A stretch of 64,000 bases of DNA, from contig CM043952.1 of assembly GCA_014529385.2 (NCBI GenBank), positions 153,075,057 through 153,139,056 on the forward strand. The letters run 5' to 3'. Under the pieces are notes generated by a model. It was not told the DNA's origin. It searched no databases and was given only the letters and a program-made list of their open reading frames with translations. Position 1 is the stretch's first letter; each line of letters begins with the position of its first letter. Shown piece after piece: positions 35,397 to 46,088 of this stretch. The position numbers were made by a program, and so were the translations under genes. The DNA is from Adiantum capillus-veneris. Its lineage: Eukaryota > Streptophyta > Polypodiopsida > Polypodiales > Pteridaceae.

Positions 35397-35828
35397 GTAC
35401 TCTCTCTCTCTCTCTCTCTGGCACGTCGACATTTACGGACTGAACACACATCGACATTGACGCTCCTCCTAAATCGATTCACGGACTTCTAATTTGACCA
35501 ATAATTGCGTATGAGCATGTGCAGCCTCAACCCTCATCTTCTACTCACAGCCAGGATCAATGCAGCCTACTGGAGCAGATTGATTGCAAGGAAATCTACT
35601 GATGGTTCATCAGAGAATTCCAACAATTCAGATTGAGGTGCCAGTGGACATGGGAAGGCAATGGGGCTACCAACAAGTCACATGACACAAGAAAAGAACA
35701 CAAAGCTAAGCTAGGTTCACCAAATAATCTAATCAACGGCACTTTTTGCGAAGTGGATGGGGAGGAGAACATCGCAAATTTTCTTCATCAAAAAGCTTAA
35801 TGTCTAGGCTGATTTTCGTGTTTTGCGT
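35397..35828 (+). repeat. CT microsatellite, then unassigned sequence
   Basis: A CT run of about 20 bp (35399-35420) directly follows the candidate donor. The rest, up to the G1 LTR, has no recognised feature and would be intronic. Confidence 0.4.
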
Positions 35829-36278
35829 TGACATGATGACATGGCAGGATGTACGTATTTCCGCATTTTGTGCTGGCAGCTTTTAGCATGGGCTTTTGAG
35901 AGTAGATGATTTTTTGGGTATGAGTGCTTTTAGATCATGCTTTTGGGCATCTAGCCTTTAAAATTTCTGGGCCAAATTGCTTTTGATAAGAATGCTTTTG
36001 GGGCTCTTCTTTTAGCAAGCCTTGTAAATCTTTATAAGTGATCCAAGGGGCTCACTCTGCAAAGCATCTGGACGCAGAGTCTAAGAGCGAGCATCTGCGG
36101 GTCGGTTGTACTTTGCTCAAAGATTAATATAAAAGAAATACCGAAAGGGGACCCAGTATAACTTGGCACGGAACTACGCCGTGCTGTGTCGACTCTCTTT
36201 TGATTTGTGAAGTGTTTTGAAGTGAAGCTCTGGTGTGTCGTGGTAGAATCTTGACTTGGGGTGTCCAAGTTTGTTAGA
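35829..36278 (+). repeat. Gypsy G1 5' LTR, left end missing
   Basis: Shares the block GGGCCAAATTGCTTTTGATA and the GACGCAGAGTCT stretch with the 3' LTR. It ends GTTTGTTAGA before the primer site. The left boundary is approximate, because the TGTCACAAAG start of the 3' copy is not preserved. Confidence 0.7.
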
Positions 36279-36342
36279 GTAGTATCAGAGCACGACCGAT
36301 TTCTCTTCTACCGGAAATCCGTTCCCTTTTCTCACGACACTT

Positions 36343-37860
36343 ATGGATTCTGAAAAGAATCATTCTACCTCTTCTGCAATCGCGGAGACGGGAGGAGACA
36401 ACGCAGAAGATTTAACTGAATTAATAGAAGATGAGTACGGGCCACCTTGGCCTACACAGTATGAACTCCAAGAAATGCAACGTCGACAACAGGTTGACGA
36501 GTGCACAAAGCAGATGCTTCAGTTTGTTGAAGATCCCAAATTTGCAAATTTTTTGTCTCAATAGTCCTTGGCTGAAGTGCATACACACTGGCAGAAAGCC
36601 ATCGAATCACCAATCAAAGCGGCAATCAAGAAACCTCCTTCTCTGAGGATGTTTACAGAACAAGAACTTCAAGAGGTGGTTCAGACCAGATCGATCAGCT
36701 TTTGGATACGGAGAATCAATTGAAAAAGCAATTGAAGAAGCGCAAGAACGGGACTGACTACCTTGATTACTTGGGTTGTCAATCTTCTTTTACATCTGCA
36801 AGAAAGCAGAAGAAGCGTGTGCGTTTTGAAGGACTACCCAATTCTTCTTTCTCTTCTTTTGACAGTTCTTCTAGCTCTTCCGACTCGAGCGAGGAGGACA
36901 AAAAGGGTGAAAAGCTAAGCAAAAAGCAGAGCTTCGGAAAGAGCAAGAAAAAGGCAAAGAAACTTAGATTCAGACCAGTTTCTGATAGCTCTATGGAGGA
37001 GTCATCCTTTGACAATTCGGACTCCGATGACCACATGTTTATGCGAAGAAGAAGCACTTTTACGGAGGCAACCAATACGACTTCCTCGAAGACGAGAGCA
37101 AGAAGACAAAAGAATTTAAAGAAGGTGGACAATTGATTAAAATTTGAATCCTTTTCTGGATTCCAAGATGCTTCGAGGGCTTTGGCCTCCATCCAACAGT
37201 TTCACATAGCTTTCTTTGGAGGGTATTACTCAGAGTACTCCAAGATTAGGAGGGCTGCATCTTTTCTAAAAGGAAATGCTCGAACATGGTGGTCCACTCT
37301 TCTTCCGAGGAAAGAAGCACCAATCAAGTGGTTGAAATTCAAACGGCTCTTCATTTCTTCTTGGCTGACCTAGGAGTACAAACAGGATGTACGAATCGCT
37401 TGGAATCATCTTCGGATGACCAAGGGAGATGCTTTGGACACTTAGTGCGAGAGGTTTTGGGACTCTTTTCCACCAACCTCTTCATTTAAGAAGGTCACCT
37501 TTAAGGAACAGATTGAGCGGTTTTGCTGCGGACTCCCTACAGAGATCCGAGATTACGGGCTTGAACAAAAGTTAGATTCTATTCAAGAATTAATGGGTCA
37601 TGCGAAGCAGGGTTTCTTGATACAACTTACCCCATTGATGAGATCTTGACTCAAAAGACCAGACAAACCTCCAACAATGAAAGTAGAAAGAAAAAGAGTT
37701 ACCAAGAAAAGAAGGATACACAATCCCGACTAACTCTTCGAGAAAGGGCTAACTATCTCAAAGAGGGGAATTGTTTTGGTTGCGGGGAACAAGGGCATCT
37801 CCGCAAAGTGCCCCAAAAAGGCACAGCAAGGACAAACCGAGGATTGGCCAAAAATTTATA
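36343..37860 (+). pseudogene. Gypsy G1 gag
   Basis: ATG at 36343 gives MDSEKNHSTSSAIAETGG, then ELQEMQRRQQVDECTKQM and a stop at 36562. The frame at 36702-37136 is Ser/Asp/Lys-rich (runs of serine at about 36850-36890). The retrotransposon-gag core follows (IQQFHIAFFGGYYSEYSKI, NARTWWSTLLP; 37182-37373, then KEQIERFCCGLPTEIRDYG, about 37505). A zinc-knuckle remnant CFGCGEQGH (about 37771) loses its last Cys through a frame slip. At least four disruptions. Confidence 0.85.
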
Positions 37861-37963
37861 GAGCAGCATAGGAACGTGGCAGAAAAGGCAAGATGAAGGC
37901 TGGATTGCATGGGAACTGACCCAGGTAGATGGAAGTATAGAACTTTGTCGAGCTTAGGGCAAA

Positions 37964-38479
37964 GTGAAAGATCAAGAAGCCCTTATCTTTTCTGATGGAG
38001 GAGCCAAGGCCAACTTCATTTCACCTGAATTGGCGGCGCAGCTCGAGATTACGCCCAACAGGATGGGACCACCAACAGAGGAATTTCTAGCGGCACCCGG
38101 ACGGGATATAGCCATTACGCCTGTCTTCGGCAAAATTCGTTTGCATTGTCAGGGGTATTTAGGGCACGAGAACTTTTACATCATGCCTTTGGAAGGGTGT
38201 GACGTCCTCCTAGAAGTCCCTTGGTACCATAAGAACAACGCCGTGGTTGATTATCGGGCCAAGAAAGCAACTTTGACAAATGAAAAGGGCAGAAAAATTG
38301 TACTTGACGTAAAATTGAAGGGTGAATCCGTCCCTATTGTATCAGCTTCGGCCATTTTCAAATTAATGAAATCTAGTCTTTTTGTTTACTTGATCTATTT
38401 GAAAGAGTTGAATAATGAACACAGAACGAACATGTCTGAACTTGACAAACAACGCCAAGATTTTCTCCACACATGTTGA
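37964..38479 (+). pseudogene. Gypsy G1 aspartic protease region
   Basis: The open frame of 171 codons contains ALIFSDGGAKANFISPELA, the retropepsin-like active site of this gypsy group, with DGG where DSG or DTG is usual. G2 has DPG at the same place. VLLEVPWYHKN and VPIVSASAI follow, as in G2 (LLGIPW, IPIVSASAI). The role in the family is cleavage of the polyprotein. The frame ends at a stop before RT. Confidence 0.75.
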
Positions 38480-38559
38480 TTGTTTCTCTGAAGGCCTGCC
38501 GGGCGAGTGACCCCCATCTCGTCTTGAGGATCATACTATTGATTTGATTCCTGGAAGCT

Positions 38560-39790
38560 CACCACCGAACCGGGCCACTTTACCGTGCTAGCTGAGCCCA
38601 GAATGAAGAGATCATGAACCAAGTGAAAGACCTCCTGGAAAAGGGTCTTATTCAGCCGAGTACTTCATCCTACTGCTCTCGGGTTTTGTTGATATTAAAG
38701 AAAGACGGATCTTGGAGAATGTGCATTGATTATAGAGCTCTCAATAAAATCACTATCAAAAACAGATTTCCGATTCCAAGGATTGATGATATTCTTGACC
38801 GACTTCAGGGATCCTCTTGTTTCAGTAGAATATTTGAAAAGCGGATATCATCAGATCAGAATCGCTCTGGGAGATGTCTACAAGACAGCCTTTCGGACAA
38901 GTTTCGGTTTATATGAATTTTTGGTGATGCCTTTTAGACTTACCAATGCTCCAGCGTGGAAAAAACTATAATATCATCAAAGAAAGTGCCCACAAAAGAT
39001 CACTGCTCTTGGAAAATCCTCTCCGTTATTCGGTTGATAGTAGGATGAAGCAGAACATCGACACCATCTGCTACAGGTCTTTCAGGCATTGCGTGATCAT
39101 AAATTAGTTATCAATGCCAAAAAGATTGAATTTTTCTTATCCGAGATACACTTTCTAGGACACATCGTCTCAGTAGCTGGACTACAGATGGACCCGGCCA
39201 AGATTGAGACTATCCGCAATTGGCAAGATTTGAAGAATGTTCATGAAGCTAGAAACTTCTTGGGCTTGTGTTCTTACTACTGGCGGTTTATCCGAAAGTT
39301 TGCAAAGGTAGCTTCCCCCTTGCACATATTGACTAAGAAAGGAGTCCCTTTCTCGTGGGGACTGACAAAGGTGACTGTGACTGCCTTTCAGACACTGAAA
39401 GAAAAATTGACTACTGAACCAGTGTTGGCTTTGCAAGACTTGCAGAAGTCATTCAAAATATATTTGTGATGCTTATGGTCGTAGTTTGGGAGCGGTCTTA
39501 ATGCAAGAAGGCCATGTGATTGCCTATGAAAGCCGATTGTTTTCAAGGTCAGAATTGACAGCACAAATTTATGAGAGAGAGCTTTTGGTAGTGATCCATG
39601 CTCTTACTCAGTGGCGACATTACATACTCGAAGCCGATTTCACGATCTTTACTAATCATCAGAGTTTATGCTACTTCTTGTCACAAAAGCAGCTTTCGGA
39701 AAAGCAGATGCGGCGGGCTAACATCTTGTCACAGTTTCACTTCCAGATTGTCCATGTTCAGGGACATAAAAACTTGGTGGTAGATGCATT
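38560..39790 (+). pseudogene. Gypsy G1 reverse transcriptase and RNase H, with inverted catalytic segment
   Basis: RT begins ...DLLEKGLIQPSTSSYCSRVLL (38614) and continues [20 protein letters not shown], then after a slip [19 protein letters not shown] and [10 protein letters not shown] (to 38956). The next 85 bases (38957-39041) make no sense on the plus strand, but their complement encodes the expected segment with the FFDDI catalytic motif. Coding resumes on the plus strand at 39042 (DEAEHRHHLL-like), then ALRDHKLVINAKKIEFF and FLGHIVSVAGLQMDP. RNase H follows (GAVLMQEGHVIAYESRL, TNHQSLCYFLSQKQLSEKQ; 39486 on). The element cannot make an active RT. Confidence 0.9.
38957..39041 (-). other. 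85-bp in-place inversion inside the G1 reverse transcriptase
   Basis: Read on the minus strand, the segment continues the RT frame at both borders: ...LTNAPA before it and ...DEAEHRH after it. It matches the equivalent G2 segment at about 50393-50480 (plus strand there, because G2 is reversed). It therefore inverted without visible gain or loss at the joints. Confidence 0.85.
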
Positions 39791-41089
39791 ATCTCGGAAG
39801 CCCCTAGTCTTGGCTATTTCCGCGATTCATCATAGAAGCTTCGATGATGTGGTTGATCAGTACGTCATTGATCCGAATTTTTTTGATGTATTCACTCGAA
39901 TACAGGACAAGGAGCCGTTGAGGGAAAAGGTTTTGATTGACTGCCATTGTCCACCTTTTACGGGTCACCGCGGCATCGACACCACCTTGAAAGGTGTGGA
40001 GCGTTACTTCTTTTGGCCGAGACTGAAGAAGGATGTGGACGACTTTGTTCGCAGTTGTTTAGTATGCTAGTAGGTCAAGTTAGACAGGCATAAGACACAG
40101 GGATTACTACAGCCTTTACCCATTCCCACCCGCCCCTGGGAAAGTATTACGATGGATTTCATTTTTTATCTCCCGAAGACAGAGAGTGAGCATGATGGCA
40201 TTTGGGTTGTCATCAACAGATTTAGCAAGCAAGCTCACTTCATTTCAATGAAGAAAACAGTCAAGCCGGATCATTTAGCGAGAGTGTTCATTGCACAGAT
40301 TTTTTGATTACATGGCATGCCTGAGACAATAGTCTCCAACAGAGATCCCCGATTCACGAGTTTGTTTTGGAGGGCTATTTGGGAGAACATCGGTACACGG
40401 TTGTTGTTCTCATCATCATTCCACCCGCAGACAGATGGGAAATGTGAGATTGCAAATTCAGTTGTTCTGGATTCATTGAAGTCTTCATCTCTAAACAGAA
40501 GACTCAATGGGAAAAATGTTTGCCTTTGGTGGAATTTGCCTACAACAACACAGTTCACTTTTCAACGGGGAAGGCGCCATTTGAGATAATTGAAGGTGCT
40601 CCGAAGGTTCCACCCTTCCTTAGCACTAAATATAAGATTTTTGAAGCTGACCAATACAGGAGGGACTTGGACACTGCTTTTGCCAAGGTCCGGGAGGCTT
40701 TAGCGAAATCTCAAGAACGACATAAGAAGGCAGCAGATCGACATCGTCAAGACTTGAAATTAAAGGAAGATTGATGTCTTGTTTCGACCCAAGCTGCCCG
40801 ATACTTGGAAGATTCACAATGCATTCCATGTGAGTCTATTGAGGCCTTTTGATGGTGATGTGCCAGTTGATGGGGAGCTCGATGAGAAACCCGAAGTGGA
40901 GGAAAGTGAGGAGATACTTGTTCCAATACAGATTTTGGCAACAAGGAAAGAAAGATGAAAGGTAAAGTGATTCGGCGATTCTTGGTTAAATTCAAGAACT
41001 ATCTTGCATTGGATGCGAAGTGGATGGAGGAGGAGCACCTAGCAGATGCTCCTCAGATTTTGAAACTTTACCTGAAGCATTCGGTTTAG
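39791..41089 (+). pseudogene. Gypsy G1 integrase and chromodomain-like C-terminus
   Basis: The integrase zinc-binding region includes HCPPFTGHRGIDTTLKG and ends SCLVC-stop (40068). The catalytic core follows (ITMDFIFYLPKT, about 40150; ETIVSNRDPRFTSLFW, where the usual Asp of SDRD is Asn; SSFHPQTDGKCEIAN). NTVHFSTGKAPFEI continues in 40520-40774. The end (about 40780-41089) reads RPKLPDTWKIHNAFHVSLLRP and a chromodomain-type RRFLVKFKNYLALDAKWMEEEHL, the feature of chromoviruses thought to guide insertion by binding chromatin. Several frameshifts. Confidence 0.85.
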
Positions 41090-41675
41090 CATAGTCTACT
41101 CCGATAGAACCCTGAATTCAACAAGGGTGAATCTAGTGCAGCGGGTTTGCACAAGAGGGGAATGGAGATTACCCCAATTTTTGAATAAGGTCACTGATAT
41201 GCCCCCTTTGGGTTTCAAGGATACTAATGGGCTGACCATTATTCTGCTGAATGACTTTATGACACGGAATTCCCGAAATTGATTATGATTTGATTTGTAC
41301 TCTCTCATTTGCCTTGTTTGAGTGCAGGAACTGAAAGACGAAATGAATGCAGCATTTCGGTCTCATAAATCTCTATAGACATAATCACAATAAGGATTAG
41401 TTAATCGTGGATTAGTGAGGTTCGGAATGGATCTAGATGCGATTACTAAATACGTTGCTGACAGTCATGGTCTGATATTTGGAGTGAATTTTTCTGTTAT
41501 TTCTCATGTGATGTCCTATGATGTCGAGTGATGTGACTGTTGATTTGTACAAGTGGTAGATGTGTCGTGTCTAGTGCGTCGGTACTAACAGGCAGTGTCC
41601 ACTAAGACAGTTTATGGCCTCTGTCTGTTTTGTAGGCGTAATCGAGGGTGATTATAGTTCTTTCAAGAGGGGGTA

Positions 41676-42106
41676 TGTCACAAAGTGATGACATGGCAGT
41701 GCCTGGGACACACACACACACTCTCAATTGATGACGTGGTTGACAGTACGGATCTCCGCAATGTACGCTAACTGGCTGCTGTATGGAATCTTGTGATTCG
41801 TGTTGACTGGCTGACGTGGCAACTGTACAGAATCTCGCAATTTGCGCTAACTGGATGCTGACGTGGCAAGGCGTACGAATTTTCGCTTTTTACGCTGGCG
41901 GGCAATACAGATTATCGTAGCTTACACTGACTGTTTTTTCTTGGTAGATTTTAGCCAATAAAGTTTTTGGGCCAAATTGCTTTTGATAAGAATGCTTTTG
42001 GGGCTCTGCTTTTAGCAACCCTTGTAAATCTTTATAAGTGACCCAAGGGGCTCACTCTGCAGAGCATCTAGACGCAGAGTCTGAGAGTGAGCACCCGCGG
42101 GTCGGT
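41676..42106 (+). repeat. Gypsy G1 3' LTR, truncated by G2
   Basis: Starts TGTCACAAAGTGATGACATG after the purine tract. It includes diverged short repeats around GCTGACGTGGCA (about 41730-41880). The continuation present in the 5' LTR (TGTACTTTGCTCAAAG...) is missing. Confidence 0.8.
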
Positions 42107-44611
42107 TGTTGAAACCGTCCCGTGGGGCGGTAGCCTTTGGCTTTCTTTACTTTACTTTAGACAGAGAGAGAGAGAGTACTTTGCAAAGGTAACTTGCGAC
42201 GTGAATTAACACTTAAAGCACACACACGGCTCGGAAGCTAGAATGCTCCGAGCAGACGCCGACAACCTGTAGGCCCCAAAATTGGCGCCCCTTTCGGTAT
42301 TTCTTTATTTTTTAAGAGGGTAAATTATAAGAAGAGTCCTGGGAATTCTTTACTTGTATCTAGCTAGATACCACCTGTTTTGGCAAAATTTCGGCAGCAT
42401 AACAGCCCCAAAACTTGCCCGAAACTAATTTCCCTTCTGGAACTTGCTTCCACTGACATAAACCCTCTGATTTCTGCCCAAAAACAGTAAATTCAGCACG
42501 CTGTATTTACTGGTTTTTGGCCTGTTTCCAGCCCTAAACAGTCCTTGAACTGTCCTCTAATAGGGGGGCACTGTTCCTGATGGTTCTGGCGTCCATATGG
42601 CTGAAAAACAGTTAAAATTCAGCGCATAACCAACGCTGAAAACGCACCTGTACGGTGAGGTTATCACCCTCACGGGTGCCTGCTTTTGGAGCAGCAGTTA
42701 GCTACTCCCGTTCCTGCTTAGAGAGGCTCTTGCCTCAACAAAAACGCATATAACCACACAACTGTAAATGAGTCAAATGAAGAGCCCTCTTGTGGGGCAT
42801 CGCATTATTGCATGTAGGGAAGAGAGAGAGCAGTGTGAGGTGTGTAGGACATGACTTCTTGCACCACATTGTACATGAGAGGGAAATCTTGCAGTCAATA
42901 GCTCTTAACCTGTGACAAAATCTCTCAAATGAGCTCCCTCGGCTTAAACTCAGCGCTACCTTTTTCTGCAAGAGGAAAGTGCACCAATGCCACTTGGCAT
43001 GTTTAAAAGCAATTTCCCGTTTTTGGGTTGCCACTTAAAAATCTCCCTACTGGTTGCCCAGTTGACTTTGCAACAAAGTTATAAAATATTCCCCTTGTCA
43101 TTCCGAAGGTAATGACGCAAACATATTTCATGGCCCAAAAATAGCAATTCCCTAAATTTTAGGAGATGCTTCCATTGGACTCTCATTGGTCATCTGACCA
43201 TCTTTCACTATTGGGACAATGTCCAAAGTGCAATGTAGCCCAGTCCTCGGTGATTTTCTCTTGGCACCGTGCCTTTATTGAGTTCACTTCCTAGTATCCA
43301 TCAACTTGCTAAGTGCGACAGGGGGACCTACATGATCTTGAATTGAGCCTAGACATCCTCCTACTATACGAATTCCAGTGCGGACCAACTTCCCGTCTGC
43401 GGGTGAAACTACGGTTCACATTGGCCATACAATGTAGCCCAGTTCTCGGGTGATTTTCTCTTGGCACTCTGCCTTTATTGAATTCACTTCCTAGTATCCA
43501 CCAACTTGCTAAGTGCGACGGGGGGACCTACATGATCTTAAACTGAGCCTAGATATCCTCTTACTATACGAATTCCAGTGTTGACCAACTTCCTGTCTAC
43601 GGGTGAAACTATTGTTCACATTGGCCATACAACCCTCGCGTCCTTGGACCTCCTAGGGGTATTAGGGACCGTTTAAGACCGAAACCCTAAACCTGCAAAA
43701 TACACAACAGGCTGTATTTTCCTGTTTTGGGCTCCATTTCGCGAGCCGGTCGCATTCCCGCACTTGTAGGGCTACTTGCTCTTTCTCCGAATTCACCTGT
43801 ACCTGTGGGGGTTTAGCAACTAGCTAATCCAGTACCTGTGCAAGAAGCTCTTGCCTCGGCAATCGCGCATGAACCCACACAACTGTACATAGGTCAAATG
43901 AAAAGCCCTCTTGTGGGGCATCACATAACTGCACGGAGGGGAGAGAGAGCAGTGAATGCTGTGCAAGGCTTCAGTTTTTGCACTTCACTGTATATAGAGG
44001 GTATGTAAGCACACAATAGCTTTGGTACCTGCAACAATCCACCATATTGCTGAAAATGCAGCCCCACGTCTAATTTCAACGCCTCTCTCTCTCTCACTCA
44101 AGTTGAAAGTGCCCAAAAATGTGCCAAATGGCACTCATGCATGGTTTTTCCGTCTTGCACTTTCCCGCCTAAAAATATCTCAACCGATTGCTCAATTGAC
44201 TTAGCGACAGAGTAATAAAATATTCCTCTTGTCATTCCGGAGCTAATGACGTGAACAGATTTCATGGCAAAAAATAGTTCCCTAAATTTTAGGAGATGCT
44301 TCCATGGCACTTCCACTGGTCATCTGACCATCTATCACCACTGGGACCACATCCAAAAAAGCAATGTAGCCTAGTTATCGGGTGATCTTCTCTTCAAACT
44401 TTGAGTATAGCCTAGACATACTTTTATTGCTCGGATTCTAGTGCTGTCGGCTTCGTGTCTGCGGTTGAAACTCTCGGCTATTGGCCATTTCACACTGGCC
44501 ATATAGTGTCCGACCATTTGCAACTTTAAAAAGAGGGTCCTAAAAACTAAACAAAAAATCAAGGGAAAGAAACCAACAACTAAGGTTAACAGTTGCCACG
44601 TCCTCGTGGCA
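42107..44611 (-). repeat. Gypsy G2 3' LTR, enlarged by internal duplications
   Basis: About 2.5 kb, against about 1.5 kb for the 5' LTR. Part of the excess is a diverged duplication with a period of about 1.12 kb (42731 region against 43851 region: CTTGCCTC...CAAATGAARAGCCCTCTTGTGGGGCAT). Within that, a tandem pair has a period of 199 bp (43231-43429/43430-43628). The ends are TGCCACGAGGACGTGGC and TTTCAACA on the minus strand. Confidence 0.75.
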
Positions 44612-44799
44612 TACCCCCTCTTGAAATCGCAAACGTCCTAGATTGCATACCATATATACATGCCATTGATGATCTTGTGTTGCTAGCACGTTTTATCATT
44701 TCATGTACCCGCAAGAAAGGTCATAACACATAGATACAAATGACTTAATGGGACCTTCATACTTTTCTCATTTCCATCTAGGATAGAAGTGAGCATAAT

Positions 44800-44991
44800 T
44801 GTTGGGGTATAAAGCCCAATGTGGTCGCCTAGGTAAGTGGGCGGGCCGCCAGGTATGTACACATATTCTTTTGTAAAAACCTAATAAGAACTCACTATGC
44901 TCTACACATTACAATAGAGCGAGTTTACCATATCGTCGTGCTCTTCTTCTCGCACTCTCTCTCGCGTCGCACTTCCGCTCGTACTCCTTCA
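44800..44991 (+). repeat. Copia B2 5' LTR
   Basis: TGTTGGGGTATAAAG...TCCTTCA; nearly identical to 47864-48055. Confidence 0.95.
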
Positions 44992-46088
44992 ACTGGTATC
45001 AGAGCTCAGATCGAGGCTCGGGGCAGCATTGCAGGAGGCTAGAGTCACCAGCTCAGATTGGAGTGAAATTCGACAGGCAAAGACACGGCCCCAAATCTTG
45101 TAGGAATATCCGTAGGGCTCGGTGTGCTCAGAATTTCATTCTGAGGTCATCTCGGTCACCGTTCGGCTTCGACAAAGGTCTGCGTAGGCCGTTTTCGACT
45201 ACGTGGTCTCGGCGGGTGTAGATCCGACTCTGCAAATCTGGGGTTTTCGGCCTACGATTGCAGGTGCTGAGGATATCGACACTCCCAGAGTGTTGATTTG
45301 TGGCTGTCTACACATCGAAGGACGGCTCACAGTTCTTGGAGGCGTGTCACATACGACACGGGCGCATCTACACACAGACTGTAGGCGACATCCACTAGTT
45401 CATCAGGTAGATTATGTTTGCTGCTTGATATTCCAGATTTCATCCTGACATTGCAGGTACTTCCACATGGGATGTATTGTCAGAGATGATGTATGTTTGT
45501 TGAGGGTTTGCTGGCTGTGAGTCACGTAGCAAACAACCGCCGCAGCGGTTACAGCATATAGTGGGAAATTTGTGGATGTATGACTTTGTGGGAAGTCTAT
45601 GTACTGTCAGATTTACTGCAGCCTTTGTTGAGGGTCGAGTGAGGTTTTATTGAGCTGGGGGATTCTCGAATGTTGAGATCCTTTCGGTGATACAAGTCTT
45701 GGAGCGATCCCTCGAGCACCCTTAGATAGGCAGCTAGGATGTATTGACTGTGAGTTAGACAGTTGGGATTGCATCTTTGCTTTACTGCCGTTGAGGCATT
45801 GTCACAGTCTATGCTTACAGGACAGTGACAGGACAGTGAGAGACAGCACAGGTGCAGGATAGGTTTACCCGCAGCTTACAGTGTCAGAGAGACAGTGTTT
45901 TTTGAGCTGTTTTTTGGTCTGTTTTTTGAGTACACCAGAGCCATTTTACAAAGGAGACTGCCGAAATTTCTGCAGAATCTGAAGCTTTCTTGGTTCATTT
46001 GACAGGTTGATATTGGTTCAGAGGTCAGTTTACAGGGGAAACTCTGCCGAATTTTTCCCAGGAAAGTAAACCACTGTGAAGCGTAGCT

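Larger units (their letters stand above)
35829..42106 (+). mobile_element. Gypsy G1: Ty3/gypsy chromovirus, decayed
   Basis: Plus-strand element: 5' LTR remnant (about 35829-36278), primer site (36280-36291, TAGTATCAGAGC), gag, protease, RT, RNase H, integrase and chromodomain-like end (36343-41089). Then a 3' untranslated region, a purine tract (41661-41675, TTTCAAGAGGGGGTA) and the 5' part of the 3' LTR (41676-42106). The 3' LTR is cut at GGGTCGGT by G2. It contains an 85-bp internal inversion. Confidence 0.9.

Noticed and set aside
42735-43034. 99-codon minus-strand ORF
   Set aside because: It lies in the G2 LTR and its equivalents in other copies (44098-44316, 55931-56266) differ in frame and length.
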